Part shown: piece by piece, positions 44,859 through 55,386 of the stretch | Layout: each line of letters begins with the position of its first letter | Numbering within the stretch: the stretch's first letter is position 1 | DNA from: Ulva prolifera | Taxonomy: Eukaryota; Chlorophyta; Ulvophyceae; Ulvales; Ulvaceae | Assembly (NCBI GenBank): GCA_023078555.1 | Contig: CM041200.1 | Span: forward strand, 4,616,936 to 4,680,935 | DNA length: 64,000 nucleotides | Direction: 5' to 3' | The notes under the pieces: generated by a model | Seen by the model: the letters and a program-made list of their open reading frames with translations, nothing else | Databases searched by the model: none | Told to the model about the DNA's origin: nothing | Position numbers and translations under genes: made by a program

Positions 44859-46341
44859 CTACGCCAGCCCACTGAAGAAATCTGGATTCACTCCCCGTTT
44901 CTTTGTTGCCTTGCCCCTGGATGACTTTGCCATCTTGGTGCCCTTCTTCCCGCTCGCTCTTGATTTCTTTGCGGGGCGTTCATCATCATCGTCATCAGCA
45001 TCATCGTCGTCGTCCTCATCATCATCGTCATCATTGTCATCATCTTTGTCGTCTTGTTCCTCTTTGTCCCCTGCATGCACCATAAAGCTTTGACCTCATG
45101 GCATGCGAGGCAGCTCTCTCACACCTGTTGCAGCTCAAGTTTCAACATGATGGCAGCAGTGACGGGAGTTTTGTTCATGACTCACGCGAACTGCACACGG
45201 CGAGAGTAGAGAAGACACATACCCTTACTAAAATCGTTGTCCTCAAGCAGGGCGTCCAGACTCCACAGGTGCACATAGTGATCATCCGACACCCCCACCA
45301 GTACCCGCTTGTCGCCTGACATCGCCATGTCCTGCAACTGTGCATTCTTCAGCTCTCCCACAACCCCCAGGAGCTTATTGGGGAGGATTGAGACGATTCG
45401 GACGCCCCCATCACCACCAGCAGTGATGACCGTGTCCTCATCGAATGGCACGATGCAGTCGATGGTGTCTGGGTGGCCAGGGAAGCGGTCACTGCAGTCC
45501 TCGAAGTGGCCCCAGCTGAAGATGCTCAAGACACCTTCTTGTGTGCCAGCCACCACCTTGCGGCCCCGCTTGACAATCACACAGGAGAGCATCTCATCCT
45601 CGTCTGGCTCTGACTGCTGCCTGAGGCGTGCCTTCCTGATATCATACACAGCAAGGGTGCCATCGCCGGATGTCGCCACAAGAGACATGTCCTGTTGCCG
45701 GTATGCAAGGCATGATATGTAGTCCTCTTGTTCGCTCATGCTGTGCTCATTGTCCCAGGTATTCAAGGAGCGTTTGTCCCAGATCTGGACCGTTCCGTTG
45801 TCGTCACCTGAGTTTGCGTTGGTGGGGTGAGCCATGCAGAATGTCAGGCTGTGCTGCTCAGCAGCTGTGCGGTCAACGACTGAAGCGGACATTGCTGTAC
45901 ACACATGGAAGGCACATCAGGAGGGTGCAAACCTGTAGCAAACATGTCTCTTTCCATGCAGACAAGCGAGTGGAATGAGTCATTTGCCTCCGCCGGTGTT
46001 TGATCTACGTCTTGTCCGGTCTCGCTGTCCAATATCATTAGACTCCCAGCAGCGTTCACACTCACTACATGTGCCCCGTCTAGACTGTACGCGACCGCTC
46101 GAACATCATCCTCAGCAGTTTCTTCTGGCTCAAAGGCTGCAGTCCAGCCCTGCTTCAGCAGCACGAATCGATCTGCGTAAGGGCTGTCTTCGTAGGTGTA
46201 GCAGTCTAGGTCCCCGATTGTGCTGCCCACGCAGAAGGTTTCTTGAGTAGGATGAACGGCTACCACAGAAGATTCCATTGCGTGCTCACGTATTTCACAA
46301 AATGGATCCATCGCCGCCCGCGACGGGCGGGTGATAGACAT
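44859..46341 (-). CDS. WDR55 homolog, WD40 ribosome-biogenesis protein
   Basis: WDR55 (yeast Jip5) is a nucleolar WD40 protein needed for rRNA processing. Three exons join in phase: 45933-46341, 45223-45807 and 44859-45070, giving 401 residues from the ATG at 46341 (an in-frame ATG at 46389 would add 16). Matches to WDR55 run along the whole protein: VVAVHPTQETFCVG, ATGDDNGTVQIWDKRS across the first splice, TSGDGTLAVYDIRKARL, SEPDEDEMLSCVIVKRG, GTQEGVLSIFSWGHFED, DRFPGHPDTIDCIVP, GGVRIVSILPNKLLG, then a long Asp/Glu run, a Lys-rich tail and the conserved ending NPDFFSGL. The acidic run is pure Asp/Glu for about 30 residues and is encoded by GAT/GAC/GAG repeats, as in other family members with acidic C-terminal linkers. 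Confidence 0.9.
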
Positions 46342-46493
46342 GGCAGTGTGCTGTGATCTGAGACACCAGGCGGCAGCTTCAATTGACACAACTAACGCTT
46401 GATCTAAGGTAGAAAATTCCCAACATAAATGTTTGTATATATAGTGTTGCAGTCGGGTGATTTCCTACATCTCTGCTTGGCATCTGCGCAACT

Positions 46494-46611
46494 GTGCGAT
46501 CAGAGGCTGAACACTATGCGAAGGACAGCAGCTTTCGCGACACGATCAGGAATGTGATCATCCCCAAGCGGCACGAAATGATTGTCCTGCAACTGATGAA
46601 GGCTGTGAAAA
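46494..46611 (+). CDS. Candidate exon, unassigned
   Basis: An open frame reads SEAEHYAKDSSFRDTIRNV then IIPKRHEMIVLQLMKAVK, which looks like a real helical protein segment. It has no ATG in frame and no clear family. A second open stretch (IERIVEDVVHAGGTEGLGW) follows after a CTGCAG site at about 46796. They could be exons of a small gene divergent from WDR55. Confidence 0.3.
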
Positions 46612-47009
46612 TAGGCCGCGCGACTTGTGGTGCCTCGGTGGTACAGATTCGCATGGCAACCCGCACAGCGCGCTCAGCACTGGCACTTGGCCGAAAGGGA
46701 GCACGCCCAGTGCTTGCCCGCTGCATGCTGTGAAGCAACCAGCCAGAATCCGGCAGATCGATCTCACGATTGGCTTTGTCGATGTGTCTGCAGCATTGAA
46801 CGCATTGTCGAAGACGTGGTGCACGCGGGAGGGACGGAAGGCCTGGGCTGGCACAGCTGCTTCGCAGAGAAGCAGCCACACCTGAGGGCATGCACAATCT
46901 GCCAGTTCACGCCCTGCCGCCCTGCTGCCTACACAAGGATCGCGCCTGGCGGGGTCTGGATTCAGCCGTCTCGGTGGTGGGCGTGGATCTGGGTGCTTGC
47001 ACCGACATG

Positions 47010-47246
47010 ATACAAGGGTCAAGGCGAGGAGGCAGGGAGCACCGCGGGCACAGCGTCCATTCGGCAATGGTCAGTGATGGAGTTGATGTCATGGTGCTAG
47101 TGTGGTGTGTGTACGCTCGGATGTGTTGCTGTCAAGGTGATGCAGGTGGGGGGAACTTGCTGATGTGATCGGGTTGTCTGTTGTTGTGTACCCTGCGCAA
47201 TGTCTGCGACGCTACCTGCGTCGCCAACTTTGACCTTATGAAACGG
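47010..47246. repeat. Inverted pair of S2 tails
   Basis: A minus-strand S2 tail (TACAAGGGTCAAGGCGAGG at 47011) and a plus-strand tail (GCTACCTGCGTCGCCAAC, then TTTGACCTTATGA, ending 47246) face each other across about 150 bp, so they form an inverted repeat of roughly 40 bp. Confidence 0.5.
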
Positions 47247-49412
47247 ATCGCGTGCCCTCTTTGGGACGCTGGCCTCGCCCATAGGGTAGACACAGAGTAC
47301 AAACAAACTGCAATCGATTGATCTCCACACCTAAGCATACTCAGCGTTGACCGTCGATGCAGGGGACTCTACTGCGATCCGAACCGTCCGCATTGGCCGC
47401 ATCCCCTTTCGCCGCTGACAGATGCGCGCCGGTCCATGCATGCATTGCACAGCAGGATCAGATGACGGGTCGGTCACATGCGCGCCCGCCTGGAGCCCGA
47501 GCCCCGTTGCACCAGCGCTGTACACTCGACACGCCAACGAAGATGCTCGAATTCACTCTCAGCCCGGAGCCGGTCGCTGCGGGCACACACCACAGCTTCA
47601 CACGGTGTGATGTACACCGCCCCAATGGCAGGACGATGTACATGCTTTGATTAACGTGCGATGTTGCGCCTGTTCCCGTGACGCTGTGCGCCGCATCTCG
47701 CGGGGGACCGCGAGAACAGGTCTCAGTCCAGTCCTCGCCAGATGCGTCGCACAGAGTCGCGCGACTGTGTGCAAAAATGCGCCTTTTAGGGCTCCTTTCG
47801 GTTTTAGGGACCCAGAGGGCCCCCTTTGTATCCATGATGTTTCACCTGCCGCGTGGCTGCTGCAGGGTGCCGCAGGCGCAGACCCGGACCAAGGCAGAGG
47901 CCATGGTTCACCGGCCGGTTGTTCACACCAATACACCATTCAGGCAGAGGCATGCCGCCCGCAACCGGCCATGAAGACTCGGTCGGATGCTTTGCTGTGT
48001 GTCGGTGCATGCATGGGTGTGGCCCTGCTAGCATATGCAGCCCAGCTATCGACCGCCCTTGGGCAATCACACTAACCATATGAACAGATAGCATGTCTGA
48101 CCCACAAATGTTGACATTGGGTAAGCTGTTCATGTATGCGAACTGAAAATGTTCTCTCATACTCTCTTTCGCATCATGAAAAAGCTGGCAGATGCATGTG
48201 TGCCGAAAGTGAGCAGCAAACAAGCCCCATAGATGCGGCTGTGCACAATCATCATGTACAGGAAACTGTTGTGCTGCTAGGAAGCAGGCAGAGAGGTAGG
48301 TGATCATGTGCGATGCAGCTGCATCGCAGCTGTAGCGGCCGTCCACCATGGGGCAGCAGCAAGCATGTACAGCTGCGCCAATGACGGGGGCATGCTTCTC
48401 TCTCTGTGCCACAGATGAAACAGGCCACTGCACAGACATCAGGACAAGCGATCCGGCAGTAGCAGGCCATGAACAACAAAGTCGGCTGACAGGCTGCCTG
48501 ATGGCAGAGAACAAGTCCTGGAACATCACGGCTTGCAGCAATTGCTCGAGTACCCCGGCCCATCCTAATCGCAAGCTTTATTGCCAACATCTGTGCCATG
48601 GGACCAGCTGGAGCCTACCTTGCATGCATGGCTACCAGATAAACGACGCACAGTCGGATGCGTTGGTCATGGCCCGTGGTCGAGCCATTGCTGATGCGAG
48701 TGAATCAGCGAGCTGCTGCAAGCAACGAGCCGTATGATGCATTGTGCACGGGCTGCCCGGACACACGATCACAATCTTGTGATACAAACCCTCGGAAGCT
48801 CCAGCGACTGCATTGGGCGGTGTCGCCGGAAATTGTAGTCGTATGAGGGATTTGGCGGGACGAGGGACACGCCCAGCTGGTGACTCGGCCTTGGCGCTGG
48901 CCTGAAAGCCCAAGACTCCTCGATTGCAACACGCACAGGCCCAAGCACGTGACTGATACTTCCAGCTGGCGGAAGATTCCATTTGGGAGTCTTCGACAAA
49001 AGTCAGTGCAAGTCATCAGCATCACTGTATCTAGTAGAGCTAGTCAAAACAACATAATGGTAGTCAGTGGCTTGGACGCCAAAGATTCTCCGATGTGTGA
49101 ATCTCGCAGCCGTGAATACTGTCTGAATGGATGAAGACTCAATGTCGCTCTGTATGTAGCCTCACAGCGCGAGAGAGCTTGCCAACAGCTTTTGTGTTTT
49201 GGCACAGACCCGAGAATTCGAGGTATGTACGTACCTGCGGATGGCTGCACACCTCCGAGAACCAGCGAGCACGATCAGCCAAGAATGTTGTGATCGCGTG
49301 CAGGCGTTGGAGACTGTGCATATGTTGGCGTTTCCTTTAGTCTGCTGTGGCCCTTCTGCCAGATTAGTTGACAGTGATTCCGGTCCATTCTTCAAACAAG
49401 CTGACCAGCACG

Positions 49413-52037
49413 ATGCGTGCGACCGTGACGAATCATGCACGCTATCGCATAAGAGAGTCTGCCGTATGCTATCGCGTCCGCGCGCCTGATCGTGCCTTCC
49501 GTTGTCAAAGCAGACTCCCGAAGTATTTCGCTGTCTCGCGAACAGGCGAGGCGCAACCAGCTGATGATGCGCGGCCGTCTCTCATCACGAGAGTTAAAGA
49601 TTTCTTTTGTCCATTTCATGATGCAGGGGCTAATGCGCGCTTCATGGCGTTGGCATTGGGCGGAATGTTATGCTCCATCGCGACGCTGATCCATGATTCA
49701 TACCTGCCCGTTTTCATGCGGGATGAGCTCGGCATGAGCAACTCGGTACGCAGCAGCTCAACGTAGCTCACAACTCATGAATAGAGATATATGTTTATGT
49801 CTGGGAATGTTCAGGTTTCAAAGATTCGTTGCATGCATTGCAGAGGATTGGGAGTGTACAAGCCTTGTCGCAGCTGCTGTGTCAAATCTCAAAATCATTC
49901 TCCGGAGTATTGGGCGATCTTCTCGGCTCTCAAGTCAAAATACTGTTATTTGGCACAGTGATGACAGCAGTTTCAAAGCCGATGTTTGCAGCGTCCCAGC
50001 TGGTGTTTGTTGGTTTCGGTGCAGGTGCATGCTTGTGGTGTATAACTGTCGGGAAGCTCATGGACCGGGTCTCTAAGGGGTTCAGAGAGGCCCCAACGAA
50101 AGCCTTAATCAGTCAGACAGCACAAAGAGTCGGGGAGACGTCTGACTCAGCCTTTAGTACGATCCCGTTGTGCTATCCTGCGTTGCCAGGCATTGCATGA
50201 TCACATACACATGTCGAGTCCCAGGCCAACACAAGGTCACTCGGGTTCTGCCTTTTTCAACCCATTCCCTTCAGCAAATGTCATGTTGATGATCGATTAT
50301 TGTTCCAGCACCACAAGCTGCATGTACAGTACACCTCAGAAACACCTGTGGCTGCAGGCATGAGGCAATCCTTTGTCACAATCGGATCGCTGGCTGGCAG
50401 TGCAGTGGCCTCATTGATATTCTTCCTGAGCGGACAGAGTTATGTGGCCACCTTTGCAGCAGCAAGCGTGCCGCCATGCCTCGCACTGGTATGGCTTGCG
50501 GTCGCATTCCGCAAGGAGCTAGGGCCAGCACAGAATGCAATAGCAGAGACGGGGCCAAGCCGGGGGGGTGGCAGTGAACGAGGGGCTGCAATGGTCGACA
50601 GCACACCAGGCACGGTAGCAGAAGCGGAATCGGGCCAGGACACGCCACAGCTGAGCTGGCTTCAGAAGATCCGGACTGTGATCTCAGCATTCTCCCCAGC
50701 GTACTGGCAGGCTCTGCTGGTGGTGTCCGTGCTGTATTTTGGCAGGTTTGACTTCACGTGGGTGACGCTCCGGGCCAAAGCGGTGCGGTGCACACCTCTC
50801 ACATGGCTTTCCTTTGTTTGGTTTTTGTTATTTTACACACCTGCCTGAGATTCATAATGCTCCTTACCTTCCAAGGTGAACCTTGTTCAGCTGGCATCTG
50901 TCTGTCGACAAGGTTGTGACGTCGCCATAGCAGGACCTCATCATGTGCAACCTTAGCAGGTGGAGTAATGTTGTGTGGTGCTGTCAGGCATGGTGATGCA
51001 TGTATGTACGTGTGTTTGTGGTTACAATGGACAGAGGTCGGGCATTCGACCGGTTCTCGGAATCCACTCGCAAATTCACTCACTCATACATGGCACTAGG
51101 CCGGGCACAAGCCCGCACCACAGCCCTACCAGGAATACCTGCCAAAGATTGAAGCCCCATACGGAGCACACAAGCATGCTGATGTTTGTATGTCCGTACG
51201 TGTCTGTATGTATGTGGGCATCATCGCAAAGCCATGTCCACTGGGACATTGCCAACTCCAACATCCGGGTGATGTAGTCAGCTGTGGTTGCAGTGTGCGG
51301 TTCCCAAGGTCATGCTGCCGATGCTGGCGTCAGCAACGATGCTGGGCACCACCTTGACAGCTCTGACCGTTGGCCGCATCGCCAAAGGCGGAGGTGTCAG
51401 AGTGCGCAACACCCTGCTCGTGGTCGGCTTCTTGATGCTGCTAGTTGCCAACACGCTCCTCGCCGCGCCGGTCTCTGCCACGCCTGCGGGTATGTTTGCA
51501 GCGTGCTCATTCATCGGGATCCACATGGGCATGACACACGGCTTGACTCTGTCAATGGTGTCTTCTTATATGCCGCACCAACAGCTAGAAGGTGAGCACC
51601 AACCACCCCCATGTCAACAGAGCTGTATTGATGGACAAGTCCCTGCGTAGGTTGTTACCTGTTTTATGTTTTCTTTCTTTTGTGGTGCCCCGTGTGTGTC
51701 GTCCCCTGCATATCTTCCTTGTCCTCAATACACACAGACATGCCTGTGTGGCAGACCATGCTGCCGCTAAAAGAGCAGACGATTTATGCTTGTAGGTGTG
51801 GGGAATGTGTCAGGCACAGCCTGGAGCGTGACCGACATGGTGCTGGGGTGTATTTTGGCAGCTTCCAATCAGCTGGCTGGGCGGCTGACGGACCTGACGG
51901 TGGCCAAGTCGATGGGGAATGTGGGGTGCTTCTTAGGAGGCTCGGTTTCAGCAGTGCTCGCGACAGTGGTACTGCTGATGTTTGCACGTTTTGGGGAGCT
52001 GGGCAAAGAACTGCCCAATCGGGGCAAGAAGGTGTAG
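49413..52037 (+). CDS. Major facilitator superfamily (MFS) transporter
   Basis: A membrane transporter; the substrate cannot be told from sequence. Five exons join in phase: 49413-49745, 49844-50156, 50340-50782, 51294-51591 and 51796-52037, giving 542 residues. Many hydrophobic spans are visible (FMALALGGMLCSIATLI, LVFVGFGAGACLWCITVG, SFVTIGSLAGSAVASLIFF, LLVVGFLMLLVANTLL, LATVVLLMFARFG). Residues 185-200, DRVSKGFREAPTKALI, match the DRxGKGxRxAPRDALI motif of a bacterial/archaeal-type MFS subgroup, and NVSGTAWSVTDMVLG fits the C-terminal half. The ATG at 49413 gives an Arg-rich, acid-poor N-terminus of about 50 residues that could target a plastid or mitochondrion; the sequence context alone does not prove this. 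A loop of about 60 residues in exon 3 is polar and Gly-rich. Confidence 0.85.
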
Positions 52038-52743
52038 ATTCAGGCTGTGGTATATGCTCACAGCAGCTCTGTTGAAAAAATGGAAAGAATGGCAGCCTAT
52101 GGTAGTACCAATTGCAGTGTGTTGAGCCACACTTCCTTTCGTTATTTGCGTGGTGCACATGATCTGCAGGGATGTACAAGAGTTGTAATTGCGAACGTGA
52201 TCCGGACACTGATGTCAGCATGCTGTCTGCTCAACTTGCGGGCGGGATTTATGCAACTTTCTGCATGCTGGTCGTCGTGCACTGTGTTGACGTCCGTAGC
52301 CAAACTCTCACACAGTCGCTGCAGCTAGTATTCATGAGCCTGCGAACATGGAACTGATCCGTGCATGCGATAACCAGGTTTGACCGCGGTGCATAGTCAT
52401 GCCTCTGAGCATCTCAGGAGTAAATCTTGCTGGATGAGACAGTTCTGACAGGGGTTTTCGTGACTGGACCACAGCTCGCCGTTTAGTGCTTGCAGCCTTT
52501 GTAGAATCCTCTGAGCCCCTACTTCAGGGCTCCAGGCAACAGACTACTTTATGACAAGACATCTGCACCACGTGCGCGACGCTGGGCAACTTTGTTCTGT
52601 CCACCAGCGGAGGTTCCTGCAACAGCATGTTCGGCGCGGTGCAGTACAAAAGCATGTATCAGACTGGTCGTCTGACTGTGGCATTCAAAGCCTTCATGAA
52701 CGATGCTTAAGTATTGTGATCCAGCAATGGCTGTCACGACAGC
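52038..52743. other. Convergent 3' region MFS/BBS8
   Basis: About 700 bp between two convergent stop codons. No other gene was seen. Confidence 0.5.
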
Positions 52744-54804
52744 TCACAGTGCGAAAAGACCCTCCACAAGCCGGAGCAACTCTTGGCTGCTTGAATGCTC
52801 CGGAAAGCGCTCTAGCGCCTCGTTCACTTGCTGGTGTGCACTCTCGAGCTCCCCAGCCTTGAAGGCTGTCAATGCCCCATTATAGCGAGGTTCATACAGC
52901 GCAGGTCCACTGTCCCGTGCAGCCCGATACTCGGCCAAAGCTGCATCGGCAGCACCCTTGTGAAACTCCAGCACACCCAGGTTGTTCCTGGCCTCTGCAT
53001 GGTTGCTATTCAACGACACTGCAACCTTCAGGGCTTGATAAGCCAGAGTTCTGTCACCAAGACCCATGGCGACATGGCTAATATTGTACCTGCACCAAGC
53101 ACCCTGCATGAAGCTCCCTCCAAACGCAGCCATGCCTGGGGCAGGCGTTCAGCAAGGGCCGCACCAGACGTCGGCCTGGGCGACATCGTCTCCTACCAAG
53201 AGAGCGTTCTCAAAACACCGCAGCGTGATGTCAAACTGGGATGCATAGAAGCAGCAGAGCCCCATGTTGTTCCACATCTCTGCGTTGGCCACGCCCAGCA
53301 TCAGCAGGCGCCTGTAGAAGCGCAGGGCGACCTCGGGCTGGTCAGAGTAGAAGTGCTGAGCAGCCATGCACGCAATGGCCTCGACATTGCTGGCTTCCAG
53401 ATGCAGAACCTGCTTGTACAGCGCCAGGCTGGACTCCAGATCGTTCAGTGCATCATGAATCCGAGCCTCTCCCAGCAGGTACAGGGGGTTGTCTGTAACG
53501 CCAGGCTGGTTCACACTGCTGCGATCCGGGCAACACTGATGCGGCGAAAGCAGGGCAATACAGACATCAGCTTGGAATGATCAATCACATGTAGGAGTGG
53601 TGCACCCGGGTTATGCATTGCCATCTGCTTAAACATCTGGGCAGCTAGGAGAGGTTGATCGAGCCTAAGGTGGCATTTGCTGAGGTGGAGCGCTGTCTCG
53701 TCCATTGAGCAGATGGCCATGGACTTTTCATGTTGTGCTATCGCCTCCTTGAATAGAGATAGCTGATAGAGGCACATCGCCAGGCGCAAGTGCCACCACC
53801 AGTCAGTTCCATTTGTGTGCTTCTGCAGGTGCCGGGGTTCTGTGATTCCACCGTTTTGCATCGCAAAGCAGCGCCTATCCTTTGGATGGCTTGCTTGAAT
53901 ATTATGAAAGGGGTATACGTACAATTCTACCGCACGAGCTTCTCGTGCTGTCCGTTGGGGACAGCTCGTATAGGAGTCCAGCTGACAGTGGTTTCTCAAT
54001 AGCGATACAGATGGACATAACACACCGTGGCAGCAGGACCAGGAGAGCGCACAACAGCAGCTTGGCAGAGGAGTGTCGCAATCTTTGCGTTGTGCTCACT
54101 GTACAAGATGTAGTCACACAACGCGCGAGACAGATGTTTCCGCTGTGAGTACTTTTCCACGTTGAGCTTTCCAATGTCAATAAACGGGCCTCCAGGCTGG
54201 GACGCCAGGGACGCTGTCCCCAACCGAACAAACCTCCCGGATGTCGTTGTGGGTCTTGCAGTTCCTGGCTTATTCCCTCGCAGTGCAGTTGCAACTCGCT
54301 GTTGATGTGCTGTCCCCTTCCGCTGGGCAGTGCCGACACGCGGTTCGCCTGTCAGTGGGCGAGATGAAGTCCCCGGGCGTAAAAATCCAGTACTTGGGCG
54401 TCCAGACTGCGTCAAAGGACGCAAGGCTGCTGAAGTGCTGGCCTGGGTCAGGGGCCTTGACAATGAGGTGCCAGGCCTTGCGGCAGACTGCATTGCATTG
54501 TCCTCCAGCAACATATCACCAGCTCCTGCAAGACCCGAGGCTTTACCTGGAGCCCATTGACCGGCACACCAGCGACTGCGTGGCGAGAGAAAACACCTTC
54601 CTCCTCGAGTTCAGTGTCATCCACCCAGTTTTTCAGCGTGGTTGCTCTGACCTTGAGGAACCAAGCTTGCTGATCGAGAGGATTCTTATTTAGCACGTCT
54701 GAGCATATACTAATTGTGTCGTCAAATCGACGGCGACGGAGCCGGCTATGTGCCAGGTAAAGTGGATTGACATTCTCAGTGTCCGAGGCACTATCGCTCC
54801 GCAT
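52744..54804 (-). CDS. BBS8: BBS8/TTC8, BBSome subunit (TPR protein)
   Basis: BBS8 is a tetratricopeptide-repeat subunit of the BBSome, which carries membrane proteins in and out of cilia. Five exons join in phase: 54597-54804, 54053-54525, 53562-53822, 53165-53505 and 52744-53089, giving 542 residues (human 541). Near-identical blocks include RPGTSLSRPLTQ, GRPSTGFLRPGT, SGRFVRLGTAS, GGPFIDIGKLNVEKYSQR, TDWWWHLRLAMCLYQL, EAIACMAAQHFYSDQP, VALRFYRRLLMLGVAN, MWNNMGLCCFYASQFD, YNISHVAMGLGDR and SNHAEARNNLGVLE. The ATG at 54804 gives MRSDSASDTENVNPLY. The third intron would be only 56 nt (53506-53561), much shorter than the others here. The gene implies that the organism makes cilia. Confidence 0.95.
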
Positions 54805-55386
54805 ATCTTTACGACGTGACTAGGGCAGACCAGCAGGAGGCCTGTTTGAATAAATGCAGGAAAGGCCTGTTTACACCTCCATGTGCACTTGGACGTGCGG
54901 GCCAGCAGTCCCGGAGTGCTTCGTCAGCAGATGGCAGACACGACTGCGAGGTGATGGAATGTTCGCGTGACTGGTTGAACAGCTGAAATCGACGTACTGC
55001 CCGGATGTCGACACTGAGGCCGTTCGGTTCGCCGTTGGTCATGTCAGTTGCTGTCACATTGCCCTGGTGGTCACAGCACTGCATTCCTGGATGCGCCAAC
55101 GAGCAGAGCAGAACGACTCGCTCCTACGTCAAAATGTAAGGTCAGCTGGTTGTGAGTCTGGCAGAGCATGCCGCTTGCAGTATAGTGGGATGATCACAGC
55201 CGAACTCTTGTTCCGCATGTCCGCATTGTTGAGCACTGGTCACAGGCAAACGTGACGTGTACCGCCGACGTCCTGAATACAGGCTACCGTTATCATCAGT
55301 GAAATGTGTCTAAGTAATCAAGATGGGTTTCTTGCGACTTCCAGGCCCAGCGAGGTATGGCTGTATAGGTGGAATCTAACGGAAGC
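54805..55386. promoter_or_regulatory. Divergent intergenic region BBS8/LPA1
   Basis: The two start codons point away from each other across 582 bp, so this stretch must hold both promoters and 5' UTRs. No clear TATA box was seen; it may act as a bidirectional promoter, which is inference. Confidence 0.45.

Larger units (their letters stand above)
46342..49412. other. Mostly non-coding; a TATA-like site and weak exon candidates
   Basis: About 3.1 kb between WDR55 (minus) and the MFS gene (plus). A TATA-like TGTATATATAG lies at about 46435-46444. S2 tails occur at 47010-47055 (minus) and 47205-47246 (plus). Two short open stretches at 46494-46611 and about 46797-46890 are listed separately or in findings. 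Nothing else is supported; ORFs on both strands at 47.6-48.7 kb are anonymous. Confidence 0.4.
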
